64,000 nucleotides of DNA from Bacteroidales bacterium (GCA_017535325.1 JAFXUC010000126.1:1-64000); one strand, 5' to 3'; positions 51,065 through 59,282 are shown, counted from the first letter of the stretch. Translations and numbers: made by a program. The notes: generated by a model not told the origin, from the sequence alone.

Positions 51065-53016
51065 ACCCTGAATCCGGCAACCAAAATATCGTCAACCTGT
51101 TTTTTGGAGCCTTTCCATTCGTCAAAAAACTTTTCCAAAATTTCTCCTTGTTCGGTCATCGGAAGTTGGTGATTGTCAAGGAGTAATTTTTTGTATATGC
51201 CCTGACGGAGTTTCGCGTTGTCCTTCTCGCTGAACTGCGAGCAATATCCGTCCGAAGACAAATAAATACAGTCGCCTTTTTGAAGTTGAATTTTCGTTGA
51301 CTCAAAAGGCTGCTCATGAAGGTAAATGCCTATCGGGTTTTTGTTCGGTTTCAAAGAATGTAACTCGTTGTCCCTGATGTAGTTAAGAGGAATATACGCG
51401 CCGGAATAGTCAAGTTCCATGGTCTTTCTATTGATAACCATCAACGCCATGTCCATACCGTCTTTCTGAGTGTTTTCAATCTTTTTCTGCTTTAAGAGCA
51501 TTTTGATTTTTGCCCTGAGGTTTTCCAAAATTTTGCCAGCCTCAAATTCGCCCCTGACGGCAATATCATACAGAGCCGATGCGCCGAGCATACTCATAAA
51601 CGCTCCCGGAACGCCGTGTCCCGTACAATCGGCAACCACAACTATTTCATAATCAATGGTTTCGTAACACCAGTAAAAATCGCCGCTTACAACGTCCCTC
51701 GGCTTGTAAAGCACAAACTTGTCCGAAAAACAGTTTCCAAAAACCGACTGCTCCGGCAAAACCGCCTGCTGAATTTTCTGGGCATAGAGGATACTGTCCG
51801 AAATCTGTTTCTGCTGCTTGTGCAAAGTCTCATTCAACCGTTTGACTTTCTTGTTGTTGAGAATCAGGATTATGACTATCGCGATACCCATAAAGAGAAA
51901 CAGACCAAGAAAATAAATCATGTTTTCCTGAACGGCAATTGTCAAACTTTTTTCAGAGTTTTCTTTGTTAAGATTGTCGATTGTGCGCTGTTTTTTGTAC
52001 TGTTCGGCAGAAAATTTTATGTTGAAAATCTTCTCCGCCAACTTAGTACCGAACGCGCTGTCGTTGTAATTGATTTGTTCAAGATAGGTTGCAGCCGCGT
52101 TTTCAAATTCGCCTTGCGCAAGATAAACGCCCGAAATGGCGTTGTAAGCGTTTTTTATGCTGATTTGACCGCCTTCAAACTTCGCGCTTTCAAGACTAAG
52201 TTTGCCGTAATAAAGCGCAGAATCATACTCCTGAACGTTAAGATAAATATTGGAAAGATTGGCGTAAATGCTTGCAAAAAGGTCGAAGTCTGTCCTGACA
52301 GTCTCGTCGTTAAGACACATATAATAAATACTCTTAGCCTTATCCGTCTTGCCGACAGCCTTATAATAATCACCGATAAATTTTTCCGCCACAACGCATT
52401 GACTTCTTGACATTTTGGCATCCTGACGTATTTTTAATGCCCGGTGCAAATATGCATCTGCAAGCGGATAGTCTTTTGTCTCGGTGTAGACACGTCCAAG
52501 ATTAAGACAGGCGTATGCCATGATGGAAACGTTGCCCAGTTTTTCGCCGTATTCAAGAGCGGGCATAAGATTGTCGTATGCCTTTTGATAATTGCCCAAT
52601 ACCAAATAAGCATTTCCCAGATTATTATAAGCGTAGGCAACGTCTTCGGTACTGTTGTACTTCATCGCGCTGTCAAGACCCATACTGTAATAGTCCAAAG
52701 CATCGGCATAATTTCCTATATTTCTGTGGCACACGCCGATATAACTGTATGCCCTGATAAGTTCTCTGTAATTACCGCTGCGCTGAGCGGCTTCAAGAGC
52801 CTCCATACTGAATTGTATAGCCTCCTCAGGCTTGTAATTTCTGAGAGCCCAGGTTATCGTGTTGCAGATTTCCGCTTTTTGGAAATCCTCAGCCGACTGC
52901 GCAAGTTTTACAAGACTGTCAATATCCTGTCTGTAATATTGAGCCTCGGAAATATAATTAATACTTCCTAATAACATCAAAACAGATGTCAACGCGGCTT
53001 TCACAATATTTTTCAT
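51061..53016 (-). CDS. TPR sensor with SpoIIE-type (PP2C) phosphatase
   Basis: 651 residues. Signal peptide (1-25), eight or so TPR units (about 35-330; e.g. AYSYIGVCHRNIGNYADALDYYSMGL, AYNNLGNAYLVLGNYQKAYDNL), a membrane helix (about 370-392), a short coiled coil, and a cytoplasmic SpoIIE domain (about 425-651) with DVVSGDFYWCYE, VVADCTGHGVPGAFMSMLG and YLSSDGYCSQF carrying the metal-binding Asp residues. It likely dephosphorylates an anti-sigma-factor antagonist or similar Ser/Thr-phosphoprotein in response to a periplasmic signal. No partner kinase or STAS gene is adjacent. Divergent from the ssb-gld cluster. Confidence 0.87.
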   Translation of the reverse strand: MKNIVKAALTSVLMLLGSINYISEAQYYRQDIDSLVKLAQSAEDFQKAEICNTITWALRNYKPEEAIQFSMEALEAAQRSGNYRELIRAYSYIGVCHRNIGNYADALDYYSMGLDSAMKYNSTEDVAYAYNNLGNAYLVLGNYQKAYDNLMPALEYGEKLGNVSIMAYACLNLGRVYTETKDYPLADAYLHRALKIRQDAKMSRSQCVVAEKFIGDYYKAVGKTDKAKSIYYMCLNDETVRTDFDLFASIYANLSNIYLNVQEYDSALYYGKLSLESAKFEGGQISIKNAYNAISGVYLAQGEFENAAATYLEQINYNDSAFGTKLAEKIFNIKFSAEQYKKQRTIDNLNKENSEKSLTIAVQENMIYFLGLFLFMGIAIVIILILNNKKVKRLNETLHKQQKQISDSILYAQKIQQAVLPEQSVFGNCFSDKFVLYKPRDVVSGDFYWCYETIDYEIVVVADCTGHGVPGAFMSMLGASALYDIAVRGEFEAGKILENLRAKIKMLLKQKKIENTQKDGMDMALMVINRKTMELDYSGAYIPLNYIRDNELHSLKPNKNPIGIYLHEQPFESTKIQLQKGDCIYLSSDGYCSQFSEKDNAKLRQGIYKKLLLDNHQLPMTEQGEILEKFFDEWKGSKKQVDDILVAGFRV

Positions 53017-53042
53017 AACTTAAACGTCATTAATAACAACGG

Positions 53043-53074
53043 CAAAATTAATTATTATTTTTTCGTAATGCAAA
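53043..53074 (-). promoter_or_regulatory. Promoter of the TPR-SpoIIE gene
   Basis: Minus strand TTTG (53071-53074), 20-bp spacer, TAATTTTG (53043-53050), 27 bp before the ATG. Full consensus. Its -33 box shares a 13-bp palindrome with that of the opposite promoter. Confidence 0.82.
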
Positions 53075-53077
53075 AAT

Positions 53078-53109
53078 TTTGCCTGAATAATTTTTTTTAT
53101 TTATTTTTG
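53078..53109 (+). promoter_or_regulatory. Promoter of the ssb-gldE-gldD unit
   Basis: TTTG (53078-53081), 20-bp spacer, TATTTTTG (53102-53109), 29 bp before the ATG at 53138. Full consensus. Confidence 0.82.
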
Positions 53110-53137
53110 CGGAATAAATTCTCAAATTATTAACAAC

Positions 53138-53764
53138 ATGAAAACAATTATCCTTACTTTAATGCTTTGGTTTTTGGCTTTCAACACTATGGGTCAAACC
53201 GCAGACACAACAGAAATTCCTGAACTTGAAGATACCGCAAGCGTATCCGAAGCAGACACTGAGATTATCCACCTGAAATATGAAGATCTCGAAATTGACG
53301 GTGTATTAACGGATTATATGCACAAACTCAACAAGTTGAACTACAAAAACGTCGGAATAGAAAAAGGTGTCGGAATCTTAACGGCAAACATTATGGGCTG
53401 CAAAAACGCAATCGTAAACGTCGCCTCGTCACACGCTAACACAAAGGTTTACGCCGTTTCGGTCAACTATTGCTACGCCCAGAAAATAGAAGAATTGGAA
53501 GAGCGTTATACCGACATCATAAAAAATCTTACGGAAGAGTTCGGCGAGCCGGTTGCAGAAAACGACGGAAGTTTTTCGGAATTTATTTATCCGGGATACG
53601 AGTCAGGTTGGAGAAACATAAAACTGATAAAAAACTGTATGTTTAAGAATGAATACGGACTTGTAAAAATCGCGATTTTTCAACGCAACCTGTATACTCT
53701 GAACATCGTTTTTGTAGATTCGGTAAACTACGAGGCTACTCTTGAAGAAAGAAATAAAAAATAA
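53138..53764 (+). CDS. Hypothetical exported protein
   Basis: 208 residues with a signal peptide (about 1-19, AFNTMGQ), an acidic threonine/glutamate-rich linker (about 20-45), then a folded domain of about 150 residues (LEIDGVLTDYMHKLNKLNY ... IGVGILTANIMGC ... KVYAVSVNYCYA ... WRNIKLIKNCMF ... YTLNIVFVDSVNY). Two cysteine pairs are possible. I recognise no family. It begins the unit holding ssb and the gld genes, 3 bp before ssb. Confidence 0.65.
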   Translation: MKTIILTLMLWFLAFNTMGQTADTTEIPELEDTASVSEADTEIIHLKYEDLEIDGVLTDYMHKLNKLNYKNVGIEKGVGILTANIMGCKNAIVNVASSHANTKVYAVSVNYCYAQKIEELEERYTDIIKNLTEEFGEPVAENDGSFSEFIYPGYESGWRNIKLIKNCMFKNEYGLVKIAIFQRNLYTLNIVFVDSVNYEATLEERNKK

Positions 53765-53766
53765 TC

Positions 53767-54225
53767 ATGATTGGCTTAAACAAGGTAATATTAATCGGAA
53801 CGGCAGGCAAAAATCCTGAAACACAATACATTAAAAAAGGATTTTCAAAAACCTCCTTCACTCTGGCGACCGATTGTTTAAACACGCTTCCCGACGGCAG
53901 AAAAGTCTCCGTAACAGAATGGCACGATGTCTGCGTGTACGGAGAATTGTCGGAATATGCGTTGCAATACCTCAAAAAAGGCGACAGCGTTTTTGTGGAA
54001 GGCTCGCTCAAAACCCGTTACGTAACCTCTGAGTCGGGTTACCGTTACAAAATAACAGAAATTGAAGGCGAAAAAATCCAAATAATCGCAAGAAGTCAGA
54101 AAAATGCCCAAACACCTGTGCCTGAAAACGTGGAAGAAAAAATCGGCTCGGCGATTCCGGGTTTTGACATGGAAAACATTCCCGCAGCACGGATAAAAGG
54201 GGAAAACGCCGATATTCCGTTTTAA
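53767..54225 (+). CDS. ssb: Single-stranded DNA-binding protein
   Basis: 152 residues. OB fold (about 1-108) with NKVILIGTAGKNPETQYIKKG, TEWHDVCVYGELSEYALQYLKKGDSVFVEGSLKTR and YKITEIEGEKIQIIAR; then a short flexible tail ending ADIPF. The acidic tip normally used to recruit partners (DDDIPF in E. coli) is reduced to NADIPF. Binds ssDNA in replication and repair. The gene order ssb-gldE-gldD is common in Bacteroidota. Confidence 0.93.
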   Translation: MIGLNKVILIGTAGKNPETQYIKKGFSKTSFTLATDCLNTLPDGRKVSVTEWHDVCVYGELSEYALQYLKKGDSVFVEGSLKTRYVTSESGYRYKITEIEGEKIQIIARSQKNAQTPVPENVEEKIGSAIPGFDMENIPAARIKGENADIPF

Positions 54226-54244
54226 AATTTTTAAGAAAAAAGAA

Positions 54245-55555
54245 GTGAACGGCTTGTTTATAAACATTATACTGAGTTTCAGATTTATTATGCCCGGAGA
54301 CGGAATTTTTTTCGTTGTCCCCGGCATTATGTTTTTGATATTGACGCTTTTGTTTTGTCTTTCGCTGTCAAGAAGCGCGGTTTCGCAACTCAACACAACC
54401 GATGCGAAAATCCTTCACAAAAACAAAAGCAAACAACGCTTATACACGTTTTATCAGAGGAAAGACAAAATCAAAGCCTCCGTTTCGGCGTGCGAAATCC
54501 TCTTGTCGCTGATTTTTGTTTTCTGCGCCTTTTCGCTCATAAAGTCGGATTACAACGTTTTCAACGATGTTTTTCCCCTGTTTGAATTTTACGGAGACAC
54601 CACGTTTCAATACCTGACAACGTTTGTATGCATCGCTTTTGTGCTTGTCATAACCATAGAAATTCCTTCACGGGTATATTCGGTAACGCAGAAAGAAAAA
54701 TTTCTGCTCAAAACAAGTTGGCTGACGGATTTTATATATTCGGTGTTTTCACCGTTTGTCTTTGTTGACGCATATTCCAAAAGCCGCAAGGAAAGCGACA
54801 ACGGAGAAATTTCAAACGCATTAAACTCCGGCAAAACAGAAATCGGTGAAAAAGAAATATTAAGAAATATTCTTCAATTCGGAGATACTCAGGTCAAGGA
54901 AATTATGACTCCAAGACACAATATCGTTGCAGTAGAAAAAGATGCAAATTTTGACGACTTAAAAAAACTTATCACCGAATCCAATTTTTCGAGGATTCCT
55001 GTTTTTGAAGAAACGCCCGACAACATTTTCGGAATTATTTACGTAAAAGACCTTTTGAAATATATTTCGCGGGACAAGAATTTTGACTGGCGACGGCTTG
55101 TCAGAAAGATAAGTTATGTTTCGGAAAACAAAAAAATTTCCGACCTTTTAAAAGTTTTCCGCCAGAAAAAAATCCACATGGCGGCAGTCTCTGACGAATA
55201 CGGCGGAATTTCCGGGCTTATAACAATGCAGGACATTTTGGAAGAAATCGTAGGCGAAATCAACGACGAATTTGACGAAACGCCCGAAGTTATGTTCAAG
55301 AAAATAGATGACAGTTATTATATTTTTGACGGCAAAATCATGTTGAACGATTTTTATAAGGCGTTATCGCTGGACGAAGGCTTTTTTGACGATGTCAAAG
55401 GCGACGCGGAATCCTTAGCGGGCGTGCTTTTGGAGTTAAGGGGCGAATTTCCCGCTCAGGGCGAAAAAACTTCTTACAAAAACCTCATCTTCATAGTTGA
55501 GGCGTTCAACAACAGACGCATTGAAAAAATCGGCGTTAAAATTTTAAATCATTAA
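54245..55555 (+). CDS. gldE: Gliding motility-associated GldE (CNNM/CBS hemolysin-like)
   Basis: 436 residues. A transmembrane domain of about three to four helices (residues 1-165), a CBS pair (about 205-335; MTPRHNIVAVEKDANFDDL, SRIPVFEETPDNIFGIIYVKDLL and MAAVSDEYGGISGLITMQDILEEIVGEINDE), and a CorC_HlyC domain (345-436). It resembles CorC/TlyC proteins and is called GldE from its place directly before gldD. No ATG is available at the usual place: the GTG at 54245 is used here; an ATG at 54290 would trim 15 residues. Confidence 0.87.
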   Translation: MNGLFINIILSFRFIMPGDGIFFVVPGIMFLILTLLFCLSLSRSAVSQLNTTDAKILHKNKSKQRLYTFYQRKDKIKASVSACEILLSLIFVFCAFSLIKSDYNVFNDVFPLFEFYGDTTFQYLTTFVCIAFVLVITIEIPSRVYSVTQKEKFLLKTSWLTDFIYSVFSPFVFVDAYSKSRKESDNGEISNALNSGKTEIGEKEILRNILQFGDTQVKEIMTPRHNIVAVEKDANFDDLKKLITESNFSRIPVFEETPDNIFGIIYVKDLLKYISRDKNFDWRRLVRKISYVSENKKISDLLKVFRQKKIHMAAVSDEYGGISGLITMQDILEEIVGEINDEFDETPEVMFKKIDDSYYIFDGKIMLNDFYKALSLDEGFFDDVKGDAESLAGVLLELRGEFPAQGEKTSYKNLIFIVEAFNNRRIEKIGVKILNH

Positions 55556-55561
55556 GACACA

Positions 55562-56131
55562 ATGAAAAAAATCACACAACTGCTTGCAATTATATTTTTT
55601 ATGGTCTCCTGCGGCGAAACACCGAGTCCGAAACCGAGGGGATATTTCAGGGCGACGTTTCCTCAGAAAGTATATGAGGTTTATGACACCACTGCCCTTC
55701 CCTACCGTTTTGAACTGCCGGAATATTGTTTTATGGAACATGAAAAATCCGCTCAGGGCGAACAGTTTTGGACAAACATAGTCTTCAAACAGATGAACGC
55801 CAAAATTCACTTAACGTTCAGTTTTCTCAACAAAAACCTTGACACACTGATTGACGACTCGCACACGCTTGCCTTCAAACACACTGTAAAAGCCGACGCG
55901 ATAGAAAAAATCGCGTATTTCAACGACACGACAAGAGTTTACGGCTTGTTTTACAACCTCAAAGGCAACGTGGCAAGTCCGGTACAGTTTTATATGACGG
56001 ACAGCGTAAAACACTTTTTAAGGGGTTCGCTTTATTTTAACTGCACCCCGAACAAAGACTCGCTTCTGCCGTCGGTTGACTTCATCAAAGAAGACATAAA
56101 ACATATTTTTGAAACCTTAGAATGGAAATAA
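55562..56131 (+). CDS. gldD: Gliding motility lipoprotein GldD
   Basis: 189 residues. Lipobox FMVSC near residue 18, followed by the family's PKPRGYFRATFPQKVYEVYD and PYRFELPEYC, then FWTNIVFKQMNAKIHLTFSF and a C-terminal LRGSLYFNCTPNKDSLLPSV. GldD is needed for gliding and is linked to the type IX secretion machinery in flavobacteria, although its mechanism is not known. It is encoded 6 bp after gldE. The T9SS cargo genes at 26697 and 38213 show that the system is in use. Confidence 0.9.
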   Translation: MKKITQLLAIIFFMVSCGETPSPKPRGYFRATFPQKVYEVYDTTALPYRFELPEYCFMEHEKSAQGEQFWTNIVFKQMNAKIHLTFSFLNKNLDTLIDDSHTLAFKHTVKADAIEKIAYFNDTTRVYGLFYNLKGNVASPVQFYMTDSVKHFLRGSLYFNCTPNKDSLLPSVDFIKEDIKHIFETLEWK

Positions 56132-56132
56132 C

Positions 56133-56768
56133 ATGGCACAGTTAGACAAAATATTTTCCGGCAAAGACTATCTTATCGGCTTTTGGCACATTGAGGAAAG
56201 CAGCACCGAACTGTTTGATATGATAAAAGGCTTTTTGGACGAAGACGAACTTTCGCAATACTCTCAGTTTACGCACGAAAGGCGGCGTTGCGAGTGGCTT
56301 GCAAGCAGAAATCTGATTTACCGTCTTACGGGAAAATATCATAAAGTCTTTTATGAGACATCGGGAAAACCGTACATCGAAGGCGGCAAAAACATCTCAA
56401 TAACACACAGTTACGACATTGCGGGCGTTATGATTTCGCCGCTTGAAAACATCGGTCTCGACGTCGAAAAAATGAATCTCAGGATTTTGAAAATCGAACA
56501 CAAGTTTATGGAAAAATCGGAGATTCAGTCTCTGAAACCCGACAGCAAAATTCAAAGTCTGTATGTTAACTGGTGCGCCAAAGAAGCCATGTACAAAGCC
56601 TTCAATATCAATGACTTTGACTTCAAAGACAATTTCCGTTTGGAAGCCTTTAAATATCAGCCGCAGGGCGAAGTTCCGGGCAAAATCATGCAGGGCGGTT
56701 TTCAGAAAAACTTTACAATCCGCTATTGTGAGTTTGACGGTTATATGACGGCGTGGTGTGCCGAATAA
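56133..56768 (+). CDS. 4'-phosphopantetheinyl transferase (Sfp type)
   Basis: 211 residues. It moves phosphopantetheine from CoA to acyl or peptidyl carrier proteins. Metal-binding GLDVEKM (about 109-115) and WCAKEAMYKAF (about 147-157) form the active site; SITHSYDIAGVMIS precedes them. The substrate carrier is not encoded here. It is 1 bp from the gldD stop and 21 bp before the GGGP-synthase gene, an order conserved in Bacteroidota. Confidence 0.9.
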   Translation: MAQLDKIFSGKDYLIGFWHIEESSTELFDMIKGFLDEDELSQYSQFTHERRRCEWLASRNLIYRLTGKYHKVFYETSGKPYIEGGKNISITHSYDIAGVMISPLENIGLDVEKMNLRILKIEHKFMEKSEIQSLKPDSKIQSLYVNWCAKEAMYKAFNINDFDFKDNFRLEAFKYQPQGEVPGKIMQGGFQKNFTIRYCEFDGYMTAWCAE

Positions 56769-56789
56769 CAATTTTTTTTAGCAAAGATT

Positions 56790-57494
56790 ATGACGGTTTA
56801 TCAAAAATATTTCAATTCAGGGGAAAAACACATTGCCGTATTATTAGACCCCGACAAACTTACGGACGAAAAAACAGCGTATTACGGTTCGCTGATAGAA
56901 AAATCTCCCGCCGGCATGATTTTCACCGGCGGCAGCCTTGTCAACGAAAACATGGAAAAAACGGTTGAAATTTTAAAAAACGAAACCGGCAAGCCTGTCA
57001 TTATTTTTCCCGGTTCGGGCAGTCAGTTTACGCCGAAGGCGGACGCATTGCTTTTTTTGAGCCTCATTTCGGGCAGAAATCCCGAATACCTCATCGGCGA
57101 GCAGGTAAAAACGGCGTACAAAATCAAGAAATCCGGCATTGAAACCATTCCGACGGGATATATTTTAATTGACGGCGGGCGTGTAACCTCGGTTCAGTAT
57201 GTCAGCAACAGTATGCCTATACCAGCGGACAAAACCGATTTAGCGGTCTCGACAGCCGTTGCAGGCGAACTTCTCGGCATGAAATGTTTTTATCTTGAAG
57301 CCGGAAGCGGTGCGGCGTTTCATATCAAAAAAGAACTGATTTCGGCAGTCCGGGAAAACATTTCAAGCCCTATAATCGTCGGCGGCGGAATAAGAAGCAT
57401 GCAGACAATTCAGGAATTGTTTTCCGCCGGCGCAGACATCGCGGTAATAGGTACGGCATTTGAAAACAATCCGAATTTTTTTAAAAGTTTTTAA
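56790..57494 (+). CDS. Geranylgeranylglyceryl/heptaprenylglyceryl phosphate synthase family (GGGPS/PcrB)
   Basis: 234 residues forming a TIM barrel. Joins a polyprenyl diphosphate to glycerol-1-phosphate. Characteristic stretches: HIAVLLDPDKLTDE, GGSLVNENM, IIFPGSGSQFTPKADALLFLSLISGRNPEYLIGEQV, GYILIDGGRVTSVQYVSNSMPIP, YLEAGSGAA, and VGGGIRSMQTIQELFSAGAD. Well known from archaeal lipid synthesis; Bacteroidota carry an active group of the family whose product is not clear in vivo. Last gene of the ssb-gld unit. Confidence 0.9.
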   Translation: MTVYQKYFNSGEKHIAVLLDPDKLTDEKTAYYGSLIEKSPAGMIFTGGSLVNENMEKTVEILKNETGKPVIIFPGSGSQFTPKADALLFLSLISGRNPEYLIGEQVKTAYKIKKSGIETIPTGYILIDGGRVTSVQYVSNSMPIPADKTDLAVSTAVAGELLGMKCFYLEAGSGAAFHIKKELISAVRENISSPIIVGGGIRSMQTIQELFSAGADIAVIGTAFENNPNFFKSF

Positions 57495-57526
57495 TTATTT
57501 GTTATACATATATTTACAAAATCACC

Positions 57527-57559
57527 GTCCAAATCTAAAACTGAATTTTAGATTTGGAC
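57527..57559. repeat. Perfect 14-bp inverted repeat at the edge of an AT-rich island
   Basis: Arms GTCCAAATCTAAAA (57527-57540) and its complement (57546-57559) around a CTGAA loop. It lies 32 bp after the GGGPS stop. No T tract follows, so it could be a Rho-type or RNA-stability hairpin, or a trace of insertion. The rest of 57495-57707 is AT-rich, with only a near -7 box TACCTTTA at 57668-57675. Confidence 0.7.
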
Positions 57560-57707
57560 AATAGTACCAAAAATTGATTGATAATTTTAGCAAATATTGA
57601 TAAATTTCTAACATTACTCCCCCTCAAAAAAATCTCAAAAATTTTCAGTTCTTTCAAAAAATTTTCTTACCTTTACACCGTAAACTTTTAAAAAAACGTG
57701 ATTAATT

Positions 57708-58427
57708 ATGGCAGAAATGGGACTTGGATACGGAAGTGAGTTTCAATTAATGAGATTTCTTGGACATCATCGTAATTATTTGAACAAACTTATCCGTGAA
57801 ACAGTAAAAATTGATGGTGAAATTCAGTGGCTTGATTATCCAACCGCTAATAATAGATTATCAGGAGATGGAGAATGGGAAGGAATTGAGTGTTTTGAAA
57901 AATTAGAAAATTACGCTGATATTGCTCAAAAGTGGAAAGAATGGTGGCCGCAAAGCGGAAAAAGAAAAACTAAAACTAAAACTATGAATTGGGATGGTAT
58001 TTTCAAAATTGTGGATACGTGGTTTTTCGTAGAAGCAAAGGCACACAAAAAAGAATCTTATCAGAAGTGTGGTGCATCATCAGAAATAAGTAAAGTTAAA
58101 ATTGAAGATGCTTTTCATAAAACTCAGGAATGGTTAAAGGTTGAAACAGAAAAGCAATGGATTGACTCAAATTGCTATCAACTTGCAAATAGGTTAGCAT
58201 TTTTGTGTTTTTGTAACACCCACGGCATAAATGCAAAATTACTATATATTAGTTTTATCAATGGTTTTAGAAGTAAAACAGATGAAATTCATAGTGAGGA
58301 GAAATGGAAATTGATATGGAAAGAAGAATTTAAAAAACTAGAGTTAGATAAGATAGATATGTCTTCACATATTTACTTTATTTATCCTGATTGTGAAATG
58401 AGTTTCAATTCTATCTTATTCACTTAA
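57708..58427 (+). CDS. Orphan protein with PD-(D/E)XK-like nuclease motif
   Basis: 239 residues, with no signal peptide or helices. The pattern WDGIFKIVDTWFFVEAKAH (Asp96, Glu109, Lys111) after a basic KTKTKT tract has the D-x12-E-A-K spacing and hydrophobic strands of the PD-(D/E)XK nuclease fold; the start GYGSEFQLMRFLGHHR resembles the leading helix of such domains. No methylase is near. Base use is visibly AT-richer than its neighbours, suggesting acquisition. A near-consensus TACCTTTA lies at 57668. A restriction-like or defence nuclease is my best guess, with low certainty. Confidence 0.5.
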   Translation: MAEMGLGYGSEFQLMRFLGHHRNYLNKLIRETVKIDGEIQWLDYPTANNRLSGDGEWEGIECFEKLENYADIAQKWKEWWPQSGKRKTKTKTMNWDGIFKIVDTWFFVEAKAHKKESYQKCGASSEISKVKIEDAFHKTQEWLKVETEKQWIDSNCYQLANRLAFLCFCNTHGINAKLLYISFINGFRSKTDEIHSEEKWKLIWKEEFKKLELDKIDMSSHIYFIYPDCEMSFNSILFT

Positions 58428-58467
58428 ATTAGTAAGCAAAAAGTTTCTTTATAAAAATCTTTTTTGT

Positions 58468-58475
58468 TATTTTTG
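58468..58475 (+). promoter_or_regulatory. -7 element of the MNT/HEPN pair
   Basis: TATTTTTG, full match, 25 bp before the ATG at 58501. No -33 TTTG at the usual distance. Confidence 0.6.
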
Positions 58476-58500
58476 CCGTTGAAACAAAAATAGGCACATT

Positions 58501-58797
58501 ATGAATACAGAAACAGTACAAAAAATTTTAGCCGAATACTTTAAAAACCAGCCGGTTTTAAAGGCTTGGCTTTTCGGGTCGTTTGCTCGCGGTGAAGAAA
58601 ACGAAGCAAGCGATGTGGATATTCTTGTTGTTATTGACCGTTCTCAGCCAGTCGGGTTTAAATTTTTCGGTATGTGGAACGATTTGGAAAAACTTCTTGA
58701 CAGACGGGTGGATTTTGTAGAAGAAGGTTCATTGGCTGAATTTGCCCGCGAAAGTGTTGAACATGATAAAATTTTAGTCTATGAGAGAGCCGCTTAA
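58501..58797 (+). CDS. MNT-type minimal nucleotidyltransferase (antitoxin of HEPN/MNT pair)
   Basis: 98 residues. Pol-beta-type nucleotidyltransferase with LFGSFARGE (Gly26-Ser27), then SDVDILV (Asp38, Asp40) and a third acid in RRVDFVE (Asp71). MNT proteins of this kind neutralise HEPN toxins by adding AMP groups to the Tyr of the RX4HXY motif (type VII toxin-antitoxin, MntA/HepT). The HEPN start codon lies 17 bp inside the end of this gene. The intact antitoxin with a broken toxin frame fits a decaying or frameshift-controlled pair. Confidence 0.88.
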   Translation: MNTETVQKILAEYFKNQPVLKAWLFGSFARGEENEASDVDILVVIDRSQPVGFKFFGMWNDLEKLLDRRVDFVEEGSLAEFARESVEHDKILVYERAA

Positions 58798-59282
58798 AGA
58801 CAGAGAGAGGTTAGAACATATTTTAAAGTCAGCCGATAACGTGTTACCGTTATACGGAAGGAAAGACATTTGATAACTTAAAATCAGATGATATGATGTG
58901 CTATGCTGTTGTTTACAATATAATGACAATTGGAGAGGCTGCATATCACCTCACAAAAGCATTTCAAAGGGAACATTCGGAAACTGATTGGAATGTAATT
59001 ACAAAAATGCGCAATGTCCTTGTTCACGACTATTACAAAATCAATCTTAATACGATATGGGCTGTTGCTCAGAACGATATTTTTCCGCTTCGTCAACAAG
59101 TTTTGCGCTACATCTCAGAAACTAATTGGGACGAATGGGAGAAAAAAGAAGTAGTCGTCAAAGAAACGAGCGTTCATAAAAGCCTTATACAAACTGCAAT
59201 ACGGATGAAATCCCGTAATTATGATTTGGAAGAAATTTGCAAAATTACAGGACTAAGTAGAGAAGAAATTGAAAAATTATAA
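58781..59282 (+). pseudogene. HEPN (HepT/DUF86-like) toxin gene with +1 frameshift
   Basis: The start MREPLKDRERLEHILKSADN is in one frame, which stops at 58871-58873. The family continues in the +1 frame with TFDNLKSDDMMCY. Dropping one A from AAA at 58862-58864 joins them as GRK-TFDNL, so a single-base insertion explains the break. The downstream part is complete, with IGEAAYHLTKAF and the toxic RNase motif RNVLVHDYY (RX4HXY). It could restart at the ATG at 58893, giving 129 residues. An unusual tail (about 35 residues, DLEEICKITGLSREEIEKL) follows the HEPN domain. Inactive gene, programmed frameshift or sequencing error are all possible. Confidence 0.8.

Noticed and set aside
51616-52410. 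264-codon open frame opposite the TPR-SpoIIE gene
   Set aside because: The sense strand codes regular TPR repeats and a phosphatase; the antisense product has no recognisable features.
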